A stretch of DNA of 64,000 nt from Butyricimonas virosa. GTDB taxonomy: Bacteria > Bacteroidota > Bacteroidia > Bacteroidales > Marinifilaceae. The notes beneath the pieces were generated by a model. That model saw only the letters and a list, made by a program, of their open reading frames with translations. It was not told where the DNA came from and searched no databases. Below are positions 26,256 through 34,528 of the stretch, piece after piece. The stretch covers positions 744,001 to 808,000 of the forward strand of contig NZ_CP102269.1 in NCBI RefSeq assembly GCF_025148635.1, written 5' to 3'. Within the stretch, counting starts at the first letter, position 1. Each line of letters begins with the position of its first letter. A program made the translations under genes and the position numbers.

Positions 26256-26298
26256 CTAAAGAGACTTTTGGGCATATCAAAAGTCTCTTTAGTTTTAT
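26256..26298 (+). terminator. Intrinsic terminator of the LruC lipoprotein gene
   Basis: A perfect 14-bp stem (26256-26269 with 26279-26292) is followed by TTTTATT, 15 bases after the stop codon. Confidence 0.9.
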
Positions 26299-26438
26299 TA
26301 CTGATCTAATCCCTCCCTCGAACTCCCTCGTCACGCCTCATTCCTTTTTTCAAACAAGAGTGTATCCCACCAGATAGCTAATATACTAGACGACACACTC
26401 AACTTGCAAATATAATCGTATCAAAAATCAATTTTATC

Positions 26439-26622
26439 GAAGATAAATGCAAGATAAATGCTTGTTGAATACTCCTTGATCCAAATGAACTATCAGGAAA
26501 ATATCAAGAGAATACCAGGTTGACATAGCCTAAAGCCAGGGCAAAGCCAGCCTTTTACCAGAATAATCATCTCCCATTACCCTTTCACCTCTCTTTTATC
26601 GCCCTTTCATCGCCCTTCGCCA
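26439..26622. repeat. Long intergenic array of degenerate 11-bp repeats
   Basis: The 26299-26672 gap has no gene. AAGATAAATGC occurs twice in tandem (26439-26460). From 26491 twelve 11-mers follow without gaps, in blocks of related units: TATCAGGAAAA, TATCAAGAGAA, TACCAGGTTGA; then GCCAGGGCAAA, GCCAGCCTTTT, ACCAGAATAAT; then ACCCTTTCACC, TCTCTTTTATC, GCCCTTTCATC, GCCCTTCGCCA. Confidence 0.75.
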
Positions 26623-26672
26623 ATATACGAACAAGAACGAAGGAAACTTGTTACAAAGATGGCTGGAGATTA

Positions 26673-27350
26673 TTACTCCGGCTCTTCGGTTACATCACCT
26701 TGGGATAACTCATAATACTTACAATGCTTATTCAGAACACACTCCCCACATAACGGATTCCGAGTTTTACACACCAATGCCGCATAATCCAAAATTGCCC
26801 AGTTCAATTCCTTGCATCGACGCACCTCGATAATATCATTTGCCAACTCCTGAATCTCCTTATCATGCCGCACGTCAATAAAATCTCCCGGTTTAAAATA
26901 ACGTTTCAGCAACCGGGACATATTCACATCCAACAGCGGCTTACGATTTCTCAAGATAAACAATTCGAAAGCATTAGTAACATACAACCCGATAAAACCG
27001 GAATCCCTTAACTCGTTCTCGTTTCCCGGAATCTTACCTCCCCGTCGGCGAATATCTTCCCCCAGCTTATACAACCGTCGAGCCCGGTGACGATATAATC
27101 CCAAAGGTTTCATAATCTCTTCCAACTCTTCAAGCGAAGCATTAGCCAAAGCGTTCCAATCGGGAAATTTAGAGAAGAAAGTATCGTAGTACTTTGCCAC
27201 CGTCTCCGCTTTCGTACGCTGTAACAAGATTTCAGAAACAATTTGCTGGTACTTCGTCGCCCGATCTTCCCGCCACGGAAATATCCTTTGGTTCTCGTCA
27301 AACCATTTCAACAAACGATGCTGCAAATATTGAACCATGACTTCCCGCAT
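26673..27350 (-). CDS. HhH-GPD DNA glycosylase with [4Fe-4S] loop (EndoIII/MutY superfamily)
   Basis: The 225-residue protein has FPWREDRATKYQQIVSEILL near residue 25, typical of MutY-type N-termini, the helix-hairpin-helix region near residues 110-140 (IPGNENELRDSGFIGLYV), the catalytic aspartate in LLDVNMSRLLKR near residue 160, and the cluster loop C-x6-C-x2-C-x5-C near residues 193-209. It lacks the C-terminal NUDIX-like domain of full MutY (about 350 residues). It therefore excises a damaged or mismatched base of unknown identity. Start is the ATG at 27350; a TTG three codons upstream is less likely. Confidence 0.85.
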   Translation of the reverse strand: MREVMVQYLQHRLLKWFDENQRIFPWREDRATKYQQIVSEILLQRTKAETVAKYYDTFFSKFPDWNALANASLEELEEIMKPLGLYRHRARRLYKLGEDIRRRGGKIPGNENELRDSGFIGLYVTNAFELFILRNRKPLLDVNMSRLLKRYFKPGDFIDVRHDKEIQELANDIIEVRRCKELNWAILDYAALVCKTRNPLCGECVLNKHCKYYELSQGDVTEEPE

Positions 27351-27779
27351 AAATCTCAATTTATTCTGACTTCTTTACCTTTTATCCCGATATATCCATT
27401 ATGACAAAGTTAGCAAATAATCTCTTCACCATCTAGTAATTCAATGCTACCCTGTACTCATTAGGAGAACACCCCTCCATTTTCTTAAACAAGCGGCTCA
27501 AATGATGAGGGTATTTGAATCCCATCTCATAGGCAATTTCACTCACGGACTTGGACGAATCGGCAAAACGTTCCTTAACTTTCTCGATAATGGTGAATTG
27601 GATATACTCCTGAGCCGATTTCCCCGTTTCCTTCTTTATCAGATCCCCAAAATAATTCGCAGAAAGATTAAGCTTATCCGCACAAAAAGCAACAGAAGGT
27701 AAACCGTAAGAAACCGGAGCATCCGACTCGAAATAACCATTCAACAAATCTTCAAACCGGGTAAGAATATCCTTATTTA

Positions 27780-28809
27780 ACGTGAGTTCGAAATAACTTA
27801 AAACAACACAAGTTGCCTGTCCTTGACAAAATTGACATCAATGGCAGGCTTCTTTTCAAAAAAACAATAGGCAGCAATGGCCGATAGGGCATTTGCAATA
27901 AAGTTATTGAATGATCTGTGTCTGGAATGTTCAATTTGCGCGATATTCTTCAATTCGTCATTCACGGTCTCGATCAACGCCCGTTTTCGTAACAGGATTT
28001 TGTCCTCTACACTCATCAACGAGTTTCTCATGTTATTCTTCACTCTTGTCAGCAATTGTATTCCATTCAAGAACAGGTTTTCGAACAAGGCTTGACCGAT
28101 ATACCCTTTGTCCGCACAAAGTTTTCCCTTGATATCTCTCTGGAAGTTCCCTTGTTTTAACGGTTCCCTGTCATCCACGTTCGCCGGGGAGAACATGAAA
28201 TTCAGGATCTCTCCCTTGTCGTTGATTACCAGGTGCAGCTTGAACCCGAAGAACCATCCCATGGAACATTTTCCACGAGTGGCCAGGCCTTCAAAGGTTT
28301 TATGAACCAGTATTCTTTGGTTACGGCAAACTCGAAGCGGGGTAGAATCCACGAAACTGATGCCGGTACATGTCCCTAACAAGACCTGTTTAATGAAAAT
28401 GGTCAACGGCAACAGTATATCTTTTTCCAGTTCTACAAAACGATTATAAGATACCACGCGGGGAAAAAGATGGGTTAAATGTTTGCATACATATTCGTTA
28501 TAATAGTGCTTGAAACACCTGAATCCACCCGAATGGAATAAAATCAAAATAACCATTATTTCTGCATCATTCATACGATTGGGCTTGTTTCGATGATTAT
28601 GATTACTTTCTTTTACCATGTATTTTTCTTGTTGTAACGCAAATTCTTTACAAAAATCGTCCGCCATACAATAAATCTCTGTAACTTTAGCCTCTGAGAA
28701 CATAGTGATAATCGTTTTATTTTATTTTTGATACTATAAATTTACAACTTTTATCGCTATGTTCCTAATATTCAAATAAATAATTTTAATCCTTATATCG
28801 AACTCACGT
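27780..28809 (-). mobile_element. IS982-family insertion sequence, complete, 1030 bp
   Basis: Inverted ends ACGTGAGTTCGAAATAA (27780) and, on the other strand, ACGTGAGTTCGATATAA (from 28809) differ at one base in 17. They are flanked by a 6-bp direct repeat TATTTA (27774-27779 and 28810-28815) created from the target gene. The element carries one full-length transposase gene, so it may be active and recent. Confidence 0.93.
27798..28703 (-). CDS. IS982-family transposase
   Basis: The 301-residue protein has an N-terminal helical region and a DDE transposase core: first D in GISFVDSTPLRV near residue 118, second D in KLCADKGYIGQ near residue 197 and E in RALIETVNDELKN near residue 243. The order and spacing match the IS982 family. 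The frame is intact, with ATG at 28703 and a stop 18 bases from the left end of the element. Confidence 0.92.
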   Translation of the reverse strand: MFSEAKVTEIYCMADDFCKEFALQQEKYMVKESNHNHRNKPNRMNDAEIMVILILFHSGGFRCFKHYYNEYVCKHLTHLFPRVVSYNRFVELEKDILLPLTIFIKQVLLGTCTGISFVDSTPLRVCRNQRILVHKTFEGLATRGKCSMGWFFGFKLHLVINDKGEILNFMFSPANVDDREPLKQGNFQRDIKGKLCADKGYIGQALFENLFLNGIQLLTRVKNNMRNSLMSVEDKILLRKRALIETVNDELKNIAQIEHSRHRSFNNFIANALSAIAAYCFFEKKPAIDVNFVKDRQLVLF

Positions 28810-29500
28810 TATTTACATCCTTACGAGTGATAAATTGTCGATCGTAAAAGCGGACACAGTGATTCAAAAATACTTCAATATTAGCGGTAATGATGGATCG
28901 ACTATGTTTATCGATAGCGTGTTCCAATTCCTCCCGGATCTCTTGAAAACAATTAATCACGATCTCTCGTTCCCGGTCAGACATATGAAGAGCCTCGTTC
29001 GCCTCGTAAGAGAAAAAAGAATAGTCCTTCATCTTGCGCCCCAAAGACGTCCCCAATAATAAATCGGGATGGAAAAGCAACGCCCATCCTTTCACCTGTA
29101 TCCTAGTTCCATTATCATCATCCCCCACGATTTGACCGGGTGCGATAAAAACTAAAGTACCTTCCTGATAATCGTACATCTTGCGTCCATAACGAAGATC
29201 CCCACACTTGACATCTTTCAGAAAGACCGTGTAAAAACCAAAATTTTTACGAGCCAAACGAACCGGAGGCACTTCCGACAGGTCAATCACGCTCACCAAA
29301 GGATGCAACGTTTTTACTCCTAAAAATTCATGATAATCATGAATCGTATTCATTTTCAATATTTCACCCATAACATTCAAGGCTTTTGTTTAAAACAAAA
29401 ATAACAATTCTCATTCAAGTTTTTTCACTGGATATTCAAAATCAGTAAAAATGGTACACATATCTGTAATTTATCTACACACAATCCCCGCCACCCCCTA

Positions 29501-29508
29501 TATATTTG
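29501..29508 (+). promoter_or_regulatory. Candidate -7 element of the flavodoxin gene
   Basis: TATATTTG matches the TAnnTTTG consensus 36 bases before the start codon, but no TTTG lies at the usual upstream spacing. A promoter with only the -7 box fits one that needs an activator, such as the divergent AraC-type regulator. Confidence 0.45.
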
Positions 29509-29543
29509 TATTACAAAATAAATGGACAACTTTATAATATATC

Positions 29544-30110
29544 ATGATGAAAACAATGTATTTTTTAATAATTGCAACAGTTATGGCAACATTTAGCATG
29601 AATGTAGAAGCACAAAAGACTTCTAACGGAAAGAAAGTACTGGTCGCTTATTTTTCACGTAGCGGAAATACCAAAGCGATAGCGAGTCATATCAAAGAGC
29701 TGACAGGGGGAGATTTATTCGAAATTCAGACAGCAAAACCATACCCGGCAGATTATCACGCTTGCACGGAAGTAGCCAAAAAAGAAAAAAATGACAACGC
29801 CCGCCCCGAATTAAAAGAGAAAGTGAAAAACATAGAAGAATACGATATTATCTTCATCGGTTTCCCGAACTGGTGGGGGACAATGCCCATGCCGATCCTT
29901 ACATTTTTGGAAAGTTACAAATTGGAAGGAAAAATCGTGATCCCATTCTGCACGCACGGTGGAGGCGGCGAGCAAAGTTGCTTTAGAGATTTCGTGAAAA
30001 ACACGAGCAAAGCCACGAATAAAAAAGGATTTATCACTAGCGGAGGAGCGGCAAGCTCGGCACGTCCGCAAGTAGAAAAATGGTTGAAAGAAATTGATAT
30101 TATAAAATAA
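29544..30110 (+). CDS. Flavodoxin with N-terminal signal peptide
   Basis: The 188-residue protein starts with a probable signal peptide (MMKTMYFLIIATVMATFSMNV, cleavage near EAQ-KT), then a flavodoxin domain with the FMN phosphate loop YFSRSGNTKAIA near residue 37, GFPNWWGTMPMP near residue 100 and CTHGGGGEQS near residue 132. Export of a flavodoxin is unusual; Bacteroidota have several of this type, possibly working with periplasmic or membrane oxidoreductases. It lies between two AraC-type regulator genes, one divergent and broken, the other downstream and intact. Confidence 0.88.
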   Translation: MMKTMYFLIIATVMATFSMNVEAQKTSNGKKVLVAYFSRSGNTKAIASHIKELTGGDLFEIQTAKPYPADYHACTEVAKKEKNDNARPELKEKVKNIEEYDIIFIGFPNWWGTMPMPILTFLESYKLEGKIVIPFCTHGGGGEQSCFRDFVKNTSKATNKKGFITSGGAASSARPQVEKWLKEIDIIK

Positions 30111-30123
30111 AAAATCATTTTAA

Positions 30124-30196
30124 ACTTCCTCCCCCTTCGGGGTGCTTCCCCTCAGGCAGGAGAAGAAGGAGATGTCCGAAGGTCGGAGGAGTTTAC
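30124..30196. repeat. GC-rich palindromic element
   Basis: AACTTCCTCC at 30124 pairs with GGAGGAGTTT ending at 30194, enclosing a CCCCTTCGGGG hairpin and CCTC/GAGG arms. It separates the flavodoxin and the AraC gene and resembles the element at 1862-1995. Confidence 0.55.
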
Positions 30197-30240
30197 ATAG
30201 CGACAAGCGGAACTCTACCGACTTTACGAATCCCATAGCC

Positions 30241-31155
30241 ATGACCATCCCCCCACAGAAAATAGAATCTATCAGTCAGCTAAACACGCTAATCGGGCAA
30301 AAGACATTGCACCCGCTCCTAAGCATTATTGACCTAGCCGAAGCTACACGCCTCGATCAACTCTCTATTTCCGGTGATTTCTACGCTCTATTCTTCAAAC
30401 AAGTACAATGTGGAGATTTCAGATTCGGCCGCAGGTGTCATGATTTTCAATCCTGCACGTTAGCATTCAAAGCTCCCGGGCAAACTATTGACATCAACCG
30501 ACATGACGCTCCGGAACAGACCAGCATTTTAGGCATCACATTCCACCCCAAGGTTTTCAACGAAACACCATTGATCTGTAAGAAATCCGAATACTCGTTC
30601 TTCTCCTACCAGGAAAACGAATCCCTTCATTTATCCGAACGGGAAAAACAAATTATCCTGGGATGCATGAGCAATTTTCAGAAAGAATTACAACGAGACA
30701 TTGACCGGTTCAGCCTCCGATTGCTAGCCGTACATCTCGAATTACTCCTAGATTATTGCCTACGGTTTTATGAACGTCAATTCATCACCCGTTGTAATAT
30801 AAATAATGATATTTTGGCGTATTTCAATCAACTTTTGGAACAATATCTCCAAGCGGAACACGGGGTAAAAACGGAATTACGCTCGATCGAGTACGTTCAT
30901 GAAAGAATCCCCCAATCTATTGCCTATCTCAATGATCTCGTACGGGTAGAAACCGGGAAAACTCTCCGGGAACACGTGCGTCTGAAAAAAATAGACATGG
31001 CGAAACACCTCGTAACAAGCTCGAATAAAACAATTTCAGAAATTGCACTCGCATTAGGCTTTCCCAATACCCAAACATTTCTCTGCCTGTTTAAAAAACT
31101 TGTAGGTTGCTCTCCAAACGAATACAGACAGCAAGGGAACAATAAACCCAATTAG
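30241..31155 (+). CDS. AraC-family transcriptional regulator
   Basis: The 304-residue protein has an N-terminal sensor half (KTLHPLLSIIDLAEA near residue 25, FKAPGQTIDI near residue 80) and a C-terminal AraC/XylS DNA-binding domain (about 195-300) with two helix-turn-helix motifs ending in the family signature GFPNTQTFLCLFKKLVGCSP. It is a paralogue of the interrupted gene at 27433-29371. The ATG at 30241 is chosen because it aligns with the paralogue's start; an upstream ATG lies within the palindromic repeat. It may have regulated the same flavodoxin target or taken over from the broken copy. Confidence 0.9.
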   Translation: MTIPPQKIESISQLNTLIGQKTLHPLLSIIDLAEATRLDQLSISGDFYALFFKQVQCGDFRFGRRCHDFQSCTLAFKAPGQTIDINRHDAPEQTSILGITFHPKVFNETPLICKKSEYSFFSYQENESLHLSEREKQIILGCMSNFQKELQRDIDRFSLRLLAVHLELLLDYCLRFYERQFITRCNINNDILAYFNQLLEQYLQAEHGVKTELRSIEYVHERIPQSIAYLNDLVRVETGKTLREHVRLKKIDMAKHLVTSSNKTISEIALALGFPNTQTFLCLFKKLVGCSPNEYRQQGNNKPN

Positions 31156-31366
31156 TCCCTACACGCACTCTTTAAAATTGATTCTCAGAGAAATAATCAT
31201 ATTTTTTTGACCAAGCCGTTGGTTTTTATCTTAAAATTTCATAATTTAATACCGCAAATTCAGAGGCGGTGACAGATATTTATTTTCGACTACGTAAAAT
31301 GATTCTCAATAAAGAATTATTTCCGTTTTTGTGTTGAAAATATTTCATTTATTGCCCAGAATGATA

Positions 31367-31374
31367 TAAATTTG
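31367..31374 (+). promoter_or_regulatory. Candidate -7 element for the lysine fermentation operon
   Basis: TAAATTTG matches TAnnTTTG 48 bases before the first gene. No good TTTG box is found at 19-21 bases upstream, so confidence is limited. The rest of the 31156-31421 gap shows no gene. Confidence 0.4.
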
Positions 31375-31421
31375 ACAAATCAATGCGAATGTGTTAAATA
31401 TTTAACTGAAACAATATAAAA

Positions 31422-32075
31422 ATGCTTCCTATGAGTAAATTTATTTCTATCGAAGAGGCTGTATCAAAAGTAAAAGATGGTATGACCATCATGGTAGGCG
31501 GATTCCTCGCAAACGGAACCCCTAACAAAATCGTTGATGCGTTAGCAAAATCAGGTGTTAAGAACCTGACGTTGATCTGTAATGACACGGCTTACCCGGA
31601 CAAAGGAGTCGGTCAATTGATTGCCAACAAACAAGTAAAAAAACTTTTCGTGTCACACATCGGGACGAACCCGCACACGAGCGAACAAATGAATAGCGGA
31701 GAACTTGAAATCGAATTCTGCCCGCAAGGTTCATTGGCAGAGCGTGTACGTGCAGGAGGTTGCGGTCTGGGAGGAATCCTAACTCAAACCGGAATGGGAA
31801 CCATCGTGGCTGAAGGGAAACAGATCGTCAACGTGGATGGCAAAGACTATTTGTTGGAAAAACCGTTGAGAGCCGATATCGCATTGGTTGGTGCCAGCCT
31901 TGGAGACAAAGCCGGAAATCTGGTTTACCGGGGAACATCTCAAAATTTCAACCCGTTAATGGCTTCTGCCGCTGACTTGGTAATTGCAGAAATTAACGAA
32001 CTGGTTGAAGTCGGCGAAATCGCCGCAGAGAACGTGAAGACACCGTCAATCATGGTGGACTTCATAGTTAAATAA
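31422..32075 (+). CDS. atoD: Butyryl-CoA:acetoacetate-type CoA-transferase, subunit A
   Basis: The 217-residue protein is the alpha subunit of a 3-oxoacid CoA-transferase: GMTIMVGGFLANGTP near residue 23 and CPQGSLAERVRAGGCGLGG near residue 105 are the family motifs. With the beta subunit at 42207-42866, it exchanges CoA between butyryl-CoA and acetoacetate, releasing butyrate at the end of lysine fermentation. The start could be the ATG at 31422 or, three codons on, MSKFIS at 31431. It is the first gene of the operon, while its partner is the tenth, an unusual separation. Confidence 0.9.
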   Translation: MLPMSKFISIEEAVSKVKDGMTIMVGGFLANGTPNKIVDALAKSGVKNLTLICNDTAYPDKGVGQLIANKQVKKLFVSHIGTNPHTSEQMNSGELEIEFCPQGSLAERVRAGGCGLGGILTQTGMGTIVAEGKQIVNVDGKDYLLEKPLRADIALVGASLGDKAGNLVYRGTSQNFNPLMASAADLVIAEINELVEVGEIAAENVKTPSIMVDFIVK

Positions 32076-32137
32076 TTGACGATTTTTGATTAAAAATTAT
32101 CAAATCGCCCGATTAATAAAATTCAAAATTCAAGGAA

Positions 32138-32524
32138 ATGGAAAAATCAATGATAAGATTAAGAATGAGTGCAAAAGACGCTCATTATGGTGGTAACTTA
32201 GTTGACGGCGCACACATGGTACATTTGTTCGGGGATGTGGCCACGGAATTATTAATCATGCACGACGGTGACGAAGGTTTGTTTGTTGCTTATGACAACG
32301 TGGAATTCTTGGCTCCTGTTTATGCCGGAGATTATATCGAGGCTACCGGGGAGATCGTGAAAGTAGGAAACACCTCCCGCAAAATGGTTTTCGAGGCGAA
32401 GAAGGTAGTCGCTGCTAGACCTGACATTTCTGCTTCAGCAGCGGATGTACTGGAAGAACCGATCGTGGTTTGCCGTGCAAGCGGAACCTGCGTGGTGAAA
32501 AAAGAAGACCAGAGAAAGAAATAA
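32138..32524 (+). CDS. kal: 3-aminobutyryl-CoA ammonia-lyase
   Basis: The 128-residue hotdog-fold protein matches Kal of lysine fermenters (KDAHYGGNLVDGAHMVHLFGD near residue 14, VEFLAPVYAGDYIEA near residue 55). It removes ammonia from 3-aminobutyryl-CoA to give crotonyl-CoA. Family and length agree with the characterised Fusobacterium enzyme, and the next gene makes its substrate. It lies 62 bases after the CoA-transferase subunit and 14 before kce. Confidence 0.92.
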   Translation: MEKSMIRLRMSAKDAHYGGNLVDGAHMVHLFGDVATELLIMHDGDEGLFVAYDNVEFLAPVYAGDYIEATGEIVKVGNTSRKMVFEAKKVVAARPDISASAADVLEEPIVVCRASGTCVVKKEDQRKK

Positions 32525-32538
32525 TCTAAATTATTATT

Positions 32539-33366
32539 ATGGAGAAATTAATTATCACAACAGCCATTTGCGGGGCAGAAGTTACCAAAGAACAAAACCC
32601 TGCCGTTCCTTATACAGTAGAAGAGATCGTGAGAGAAGCAAAATCCGCTGTAGACGCAGGCGCAGCTATTGTTCACCTTCACGTTCGTGAAGATGACGGA
32701 ACCCCGACCCAAAGCAAAGCACGCTTCAAAGAGTGTATCGACGCTATTTATAAGGTTTGCCCGGACGTTATCTTGATCCCCTCTACCGGAGGAGCCGTGG
32801 GAATGACCGCAGAAGAACGTCTTCAGCCGACAGAACTTTTCCCCGAAATGGCCACTCTGGATTGTGGTACCTGTAATTTCGGAGACGAGGTTTTCGAGAA
32901 CACCATGCCTATGATGAGAGATTTCGGAAAGAGAATGTTGGAAAACAATATCAAACCGGAATACGAATGTTTCGAAATGGGACATCTTGACACCGTATTA
33001 GCCATGGCTAAAAAAGGTCAGGTTCCCGGAGCCCCAATGCAGTTCAATTTCGTTCTCGGCGTTCCCGGATGCACTCCTGCCACGGTACCGAATCTTTGCT
33101 GGCTTGTAAACGCAATCCCCGCAGGTTCTACGTGGACGGCAACCGGAATCGGTCGTCATGCCTTCACTCTTGCAGCTCCCGCTATCGCAATGGGCGGTAA
33201 CGTGAGAGTCGGTTTTGAAGACAATCTTTACCTGGAAAGAGGTGTACTGGCGAAATCCAATGGAGAATTAGTAGCAAAAGTAGTTCGTATCGCCAAAGAA
33301 TTAGGCCGTCCGATCGCTACCTCCGCGGAAGCAAGAGAGATTTTAGGATTAAAACCGTTAAAATAA
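32539..33366 (+). CDS. kce: 3-keto-5-aminohexanoate cleavage enzyme
   Basis: The 275-residue protein is a BKACE-type TIM barrel with the zinc ligands HLHVR near residue 46 and an ending EDNLYLERGVLAKSN near residue 230 typical of the group. It condenses 3-keto-5-aminohexanoate with acetyl-CoA, giving acetoacetate and 3-aminobutyryl-CoA. Members act on different beta-keto acids, but its location between kal and kdd fixes the likely substrate. The start MEKLIITTAICGAEV matches the family. Confidence 0.94.
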   Translation: MEKLIITTAICGAEVTKEQNPAVPYTVEEIVREAKSAVDAGAAIVHLHVREDDGTPTQSKARFKECIDAIYKVCPDVILIPSTGGAVGMTAEERLQPTELFPEMATLDCGTCNFGDEVFENTMPMMRDFGKRMLENNIKPEYECFEMGHLDTVLAMAKKGQVPGAPMQFNFVLGVPGCTPATVPNLCWLVNAIPAGSTWTATGIGRHAFTLAAPAIAMGGNVRVGFEDNLYLERGVLAKSNGELVAKVVRIAKELGRPIATSAEAREILGLKPLK

Positions 33367-33398
33367 TCGATTTATAAATTTTCAAATTTAATTATACT

Positions 33399-34442
33399 AT
33401 GCAAAAGAAAGGAAATAAATACGGAACCCACCGTGTAATCGAACCCAAAGGAGTATTACCTCAACCCGCTAACAAGATTGATAACAACATGGACGAGATC
33501 TACGATAACGAAATCTTGATCGACGTTCAGACGTTGAATATTGACTCTGCTAGCTTCACCCAGATCGAACAACAAGCCGGTGGCGATAAAGCAAAGATCG
33601 CTGAGATCATGATGGACATTGTTGCAAAACAAGGAAAACATCGCAACCCGGTAACCGGATCAGGCGGTATGTTGTTAGGTACGGTTGAAAAAATCGGTGA
33701 TGCCTTGAAAGGTAAAATTGATTTGAAAGAAGGTGATAAGATCGCAACTTTGGTTTCTCTTTCTTTGACTCCCCTCCGTATTGACAAGATCAAAGATATT
33801 CGCCCGGACATCGATCAAGTAGACATCGACGGTAAGGCTATACTTTTCGAAAGCGGTATCTACGCAAAGATCCCGGCTGACCTTCCTGAAAACTTAGCAT
33901 TGTCTGCATTAGACGTGGCCGGGGCTCCTGCTCAAACCGCTAAATTGGTTAAACCGGGCGATACCGTGTTAATTATCGGTGCAGGTGGAAAATCAGGTAT
34001 GTTGTGCTGCTACGAGGCTAAAAAACGTGCAGGCGTTACCGGTAAAGTAATCGGTTTGTGCCACAGCCAAAAGAGTACCGAACGTTTACAGAAACTTGGT
34101 TTCTGCGACTATGTATTCTCTGCCGATGCAACTCAACCGGTTCCGGTAATGGAGAAAATCGAGGAATTGACCAATGGCGAAATGTGCGACGTTACGATCA
34201 ACAACGTGAACATCACCGATACAGAAATGACTTCTATCCTTTGCACGAAGAACACGGGAGTTGTTTACTTCTTCTCTATGGCAACCAGCTTCACGAAAGC
34301 AGCTCTTGGAGCAGAAGGTGTTGGTAGCGACGTGACCATGATCGTTGGTAACGGTTACACGAAAGGACACGCAGAGATCACACTTCAAGAACTGAGAGAA
34401 AGCGAGGCTTTGAGAAAGATCTTTACAGAACTTTACGCTTAA
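33399..34442 (+). CDS. kdd: L-erythro-3,5-diaminohexanoate dehydrogenase, copy 1
   Basis: The 347-residue protein matches Kdd: KYGTHRVIEPKGVLPQPA at the start, NPVTGSGGMLLGTVEKIG near residue 86, the nucleotide-binding GAGGKSGMLCC near residue 192 and FFSMATSFTKAALGAEGV near residue 288. It oxidatively deaminates 3,5-diaminohexanoate to 3-keto-5-aminohexanoate with NAD(P). A clearly homologous second copy follows immediately (34529-35566), separated by an 86-base gap with a perfect 16-bp inverted repeat. Confidence 0.94.
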   Translation: MQKKGNKYGTHRVIEPKGVLPQPANKIDNNMDEIYDNEILIDVQTLNIDSASFTQIEQQAGGDKAKIAEIMMDIVAKQGKHRNPVTGSGGMLLGTVEKIGDALKGKIDLKEGDKIATLVSLSLTPLRIDKIKDIRPDIDQVDIDGKAILFESGIYAKIPADLPENLALSALDVAGAPAQTAKLVKPGDTVLIIGAGGKSGMLCCYEAKKRAGVTGKVIGLCHSQKSTERLQKLGFCDYVFSADATQPVPVMEKIEELTNGEMCDVTINNVNITDTEMTSILCTKNTGVVYFFSMATSFTKAALGAEGVGSDVTMIVGNGYTKGHAEITLQELRESEALRKIFTELYA

Positions 34443-34528
34443 TAATTTAAGATTTATGATTTACGATTGGAGATTTTCAATCGTAAATCATAATCCGAAA
34501 TTTAAAATCTAAAATTTAAAATTAGTCG
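34443..34528. repeat. Intercistronic 7-bp repeat element with perfect 16-bp inverted repeat
   Basis: Arms at 34454-34469 and 34478-34493 (TTATGATTTACGATTG and its complement) form a hairpin with an eight-base loop. The arms themselves are heptads (TATGATT, TACGATT), followed by AAAATCT, AAAATTT, AAAATTA. No T tract follows, so it is not a standard terminator. Confidence 0.75.

Larger units (their letters stand above)
27433..29371 (-). pseudogene. AraC-family regulator gene interrupted by an IS982-family element
   Basis: The N-terminal part (29371 down to the insertion at 28815) encodes the cupin-like sensory half, starting MGEILKMNTIHDYHEF and ending at QFITRKDVNN. The C-terminal part (27779 to 27433) continues with KDILTRFEDLLNGYF and holds the two helix-turn-helix motifs (NLSANYFGDLIKKETG and VSEIAYEMGFKYPHHLSRLF). 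Removing the element and one 6-bp TAAATA copy restores the frame and a product like the intact paralogue at 30241-31155. The gene diverges from the flavodoxin gene, so it probably regulated it. The C-terminal part could still be made from an internal start, but it lacks the sensor half. Confidence 0.92.
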
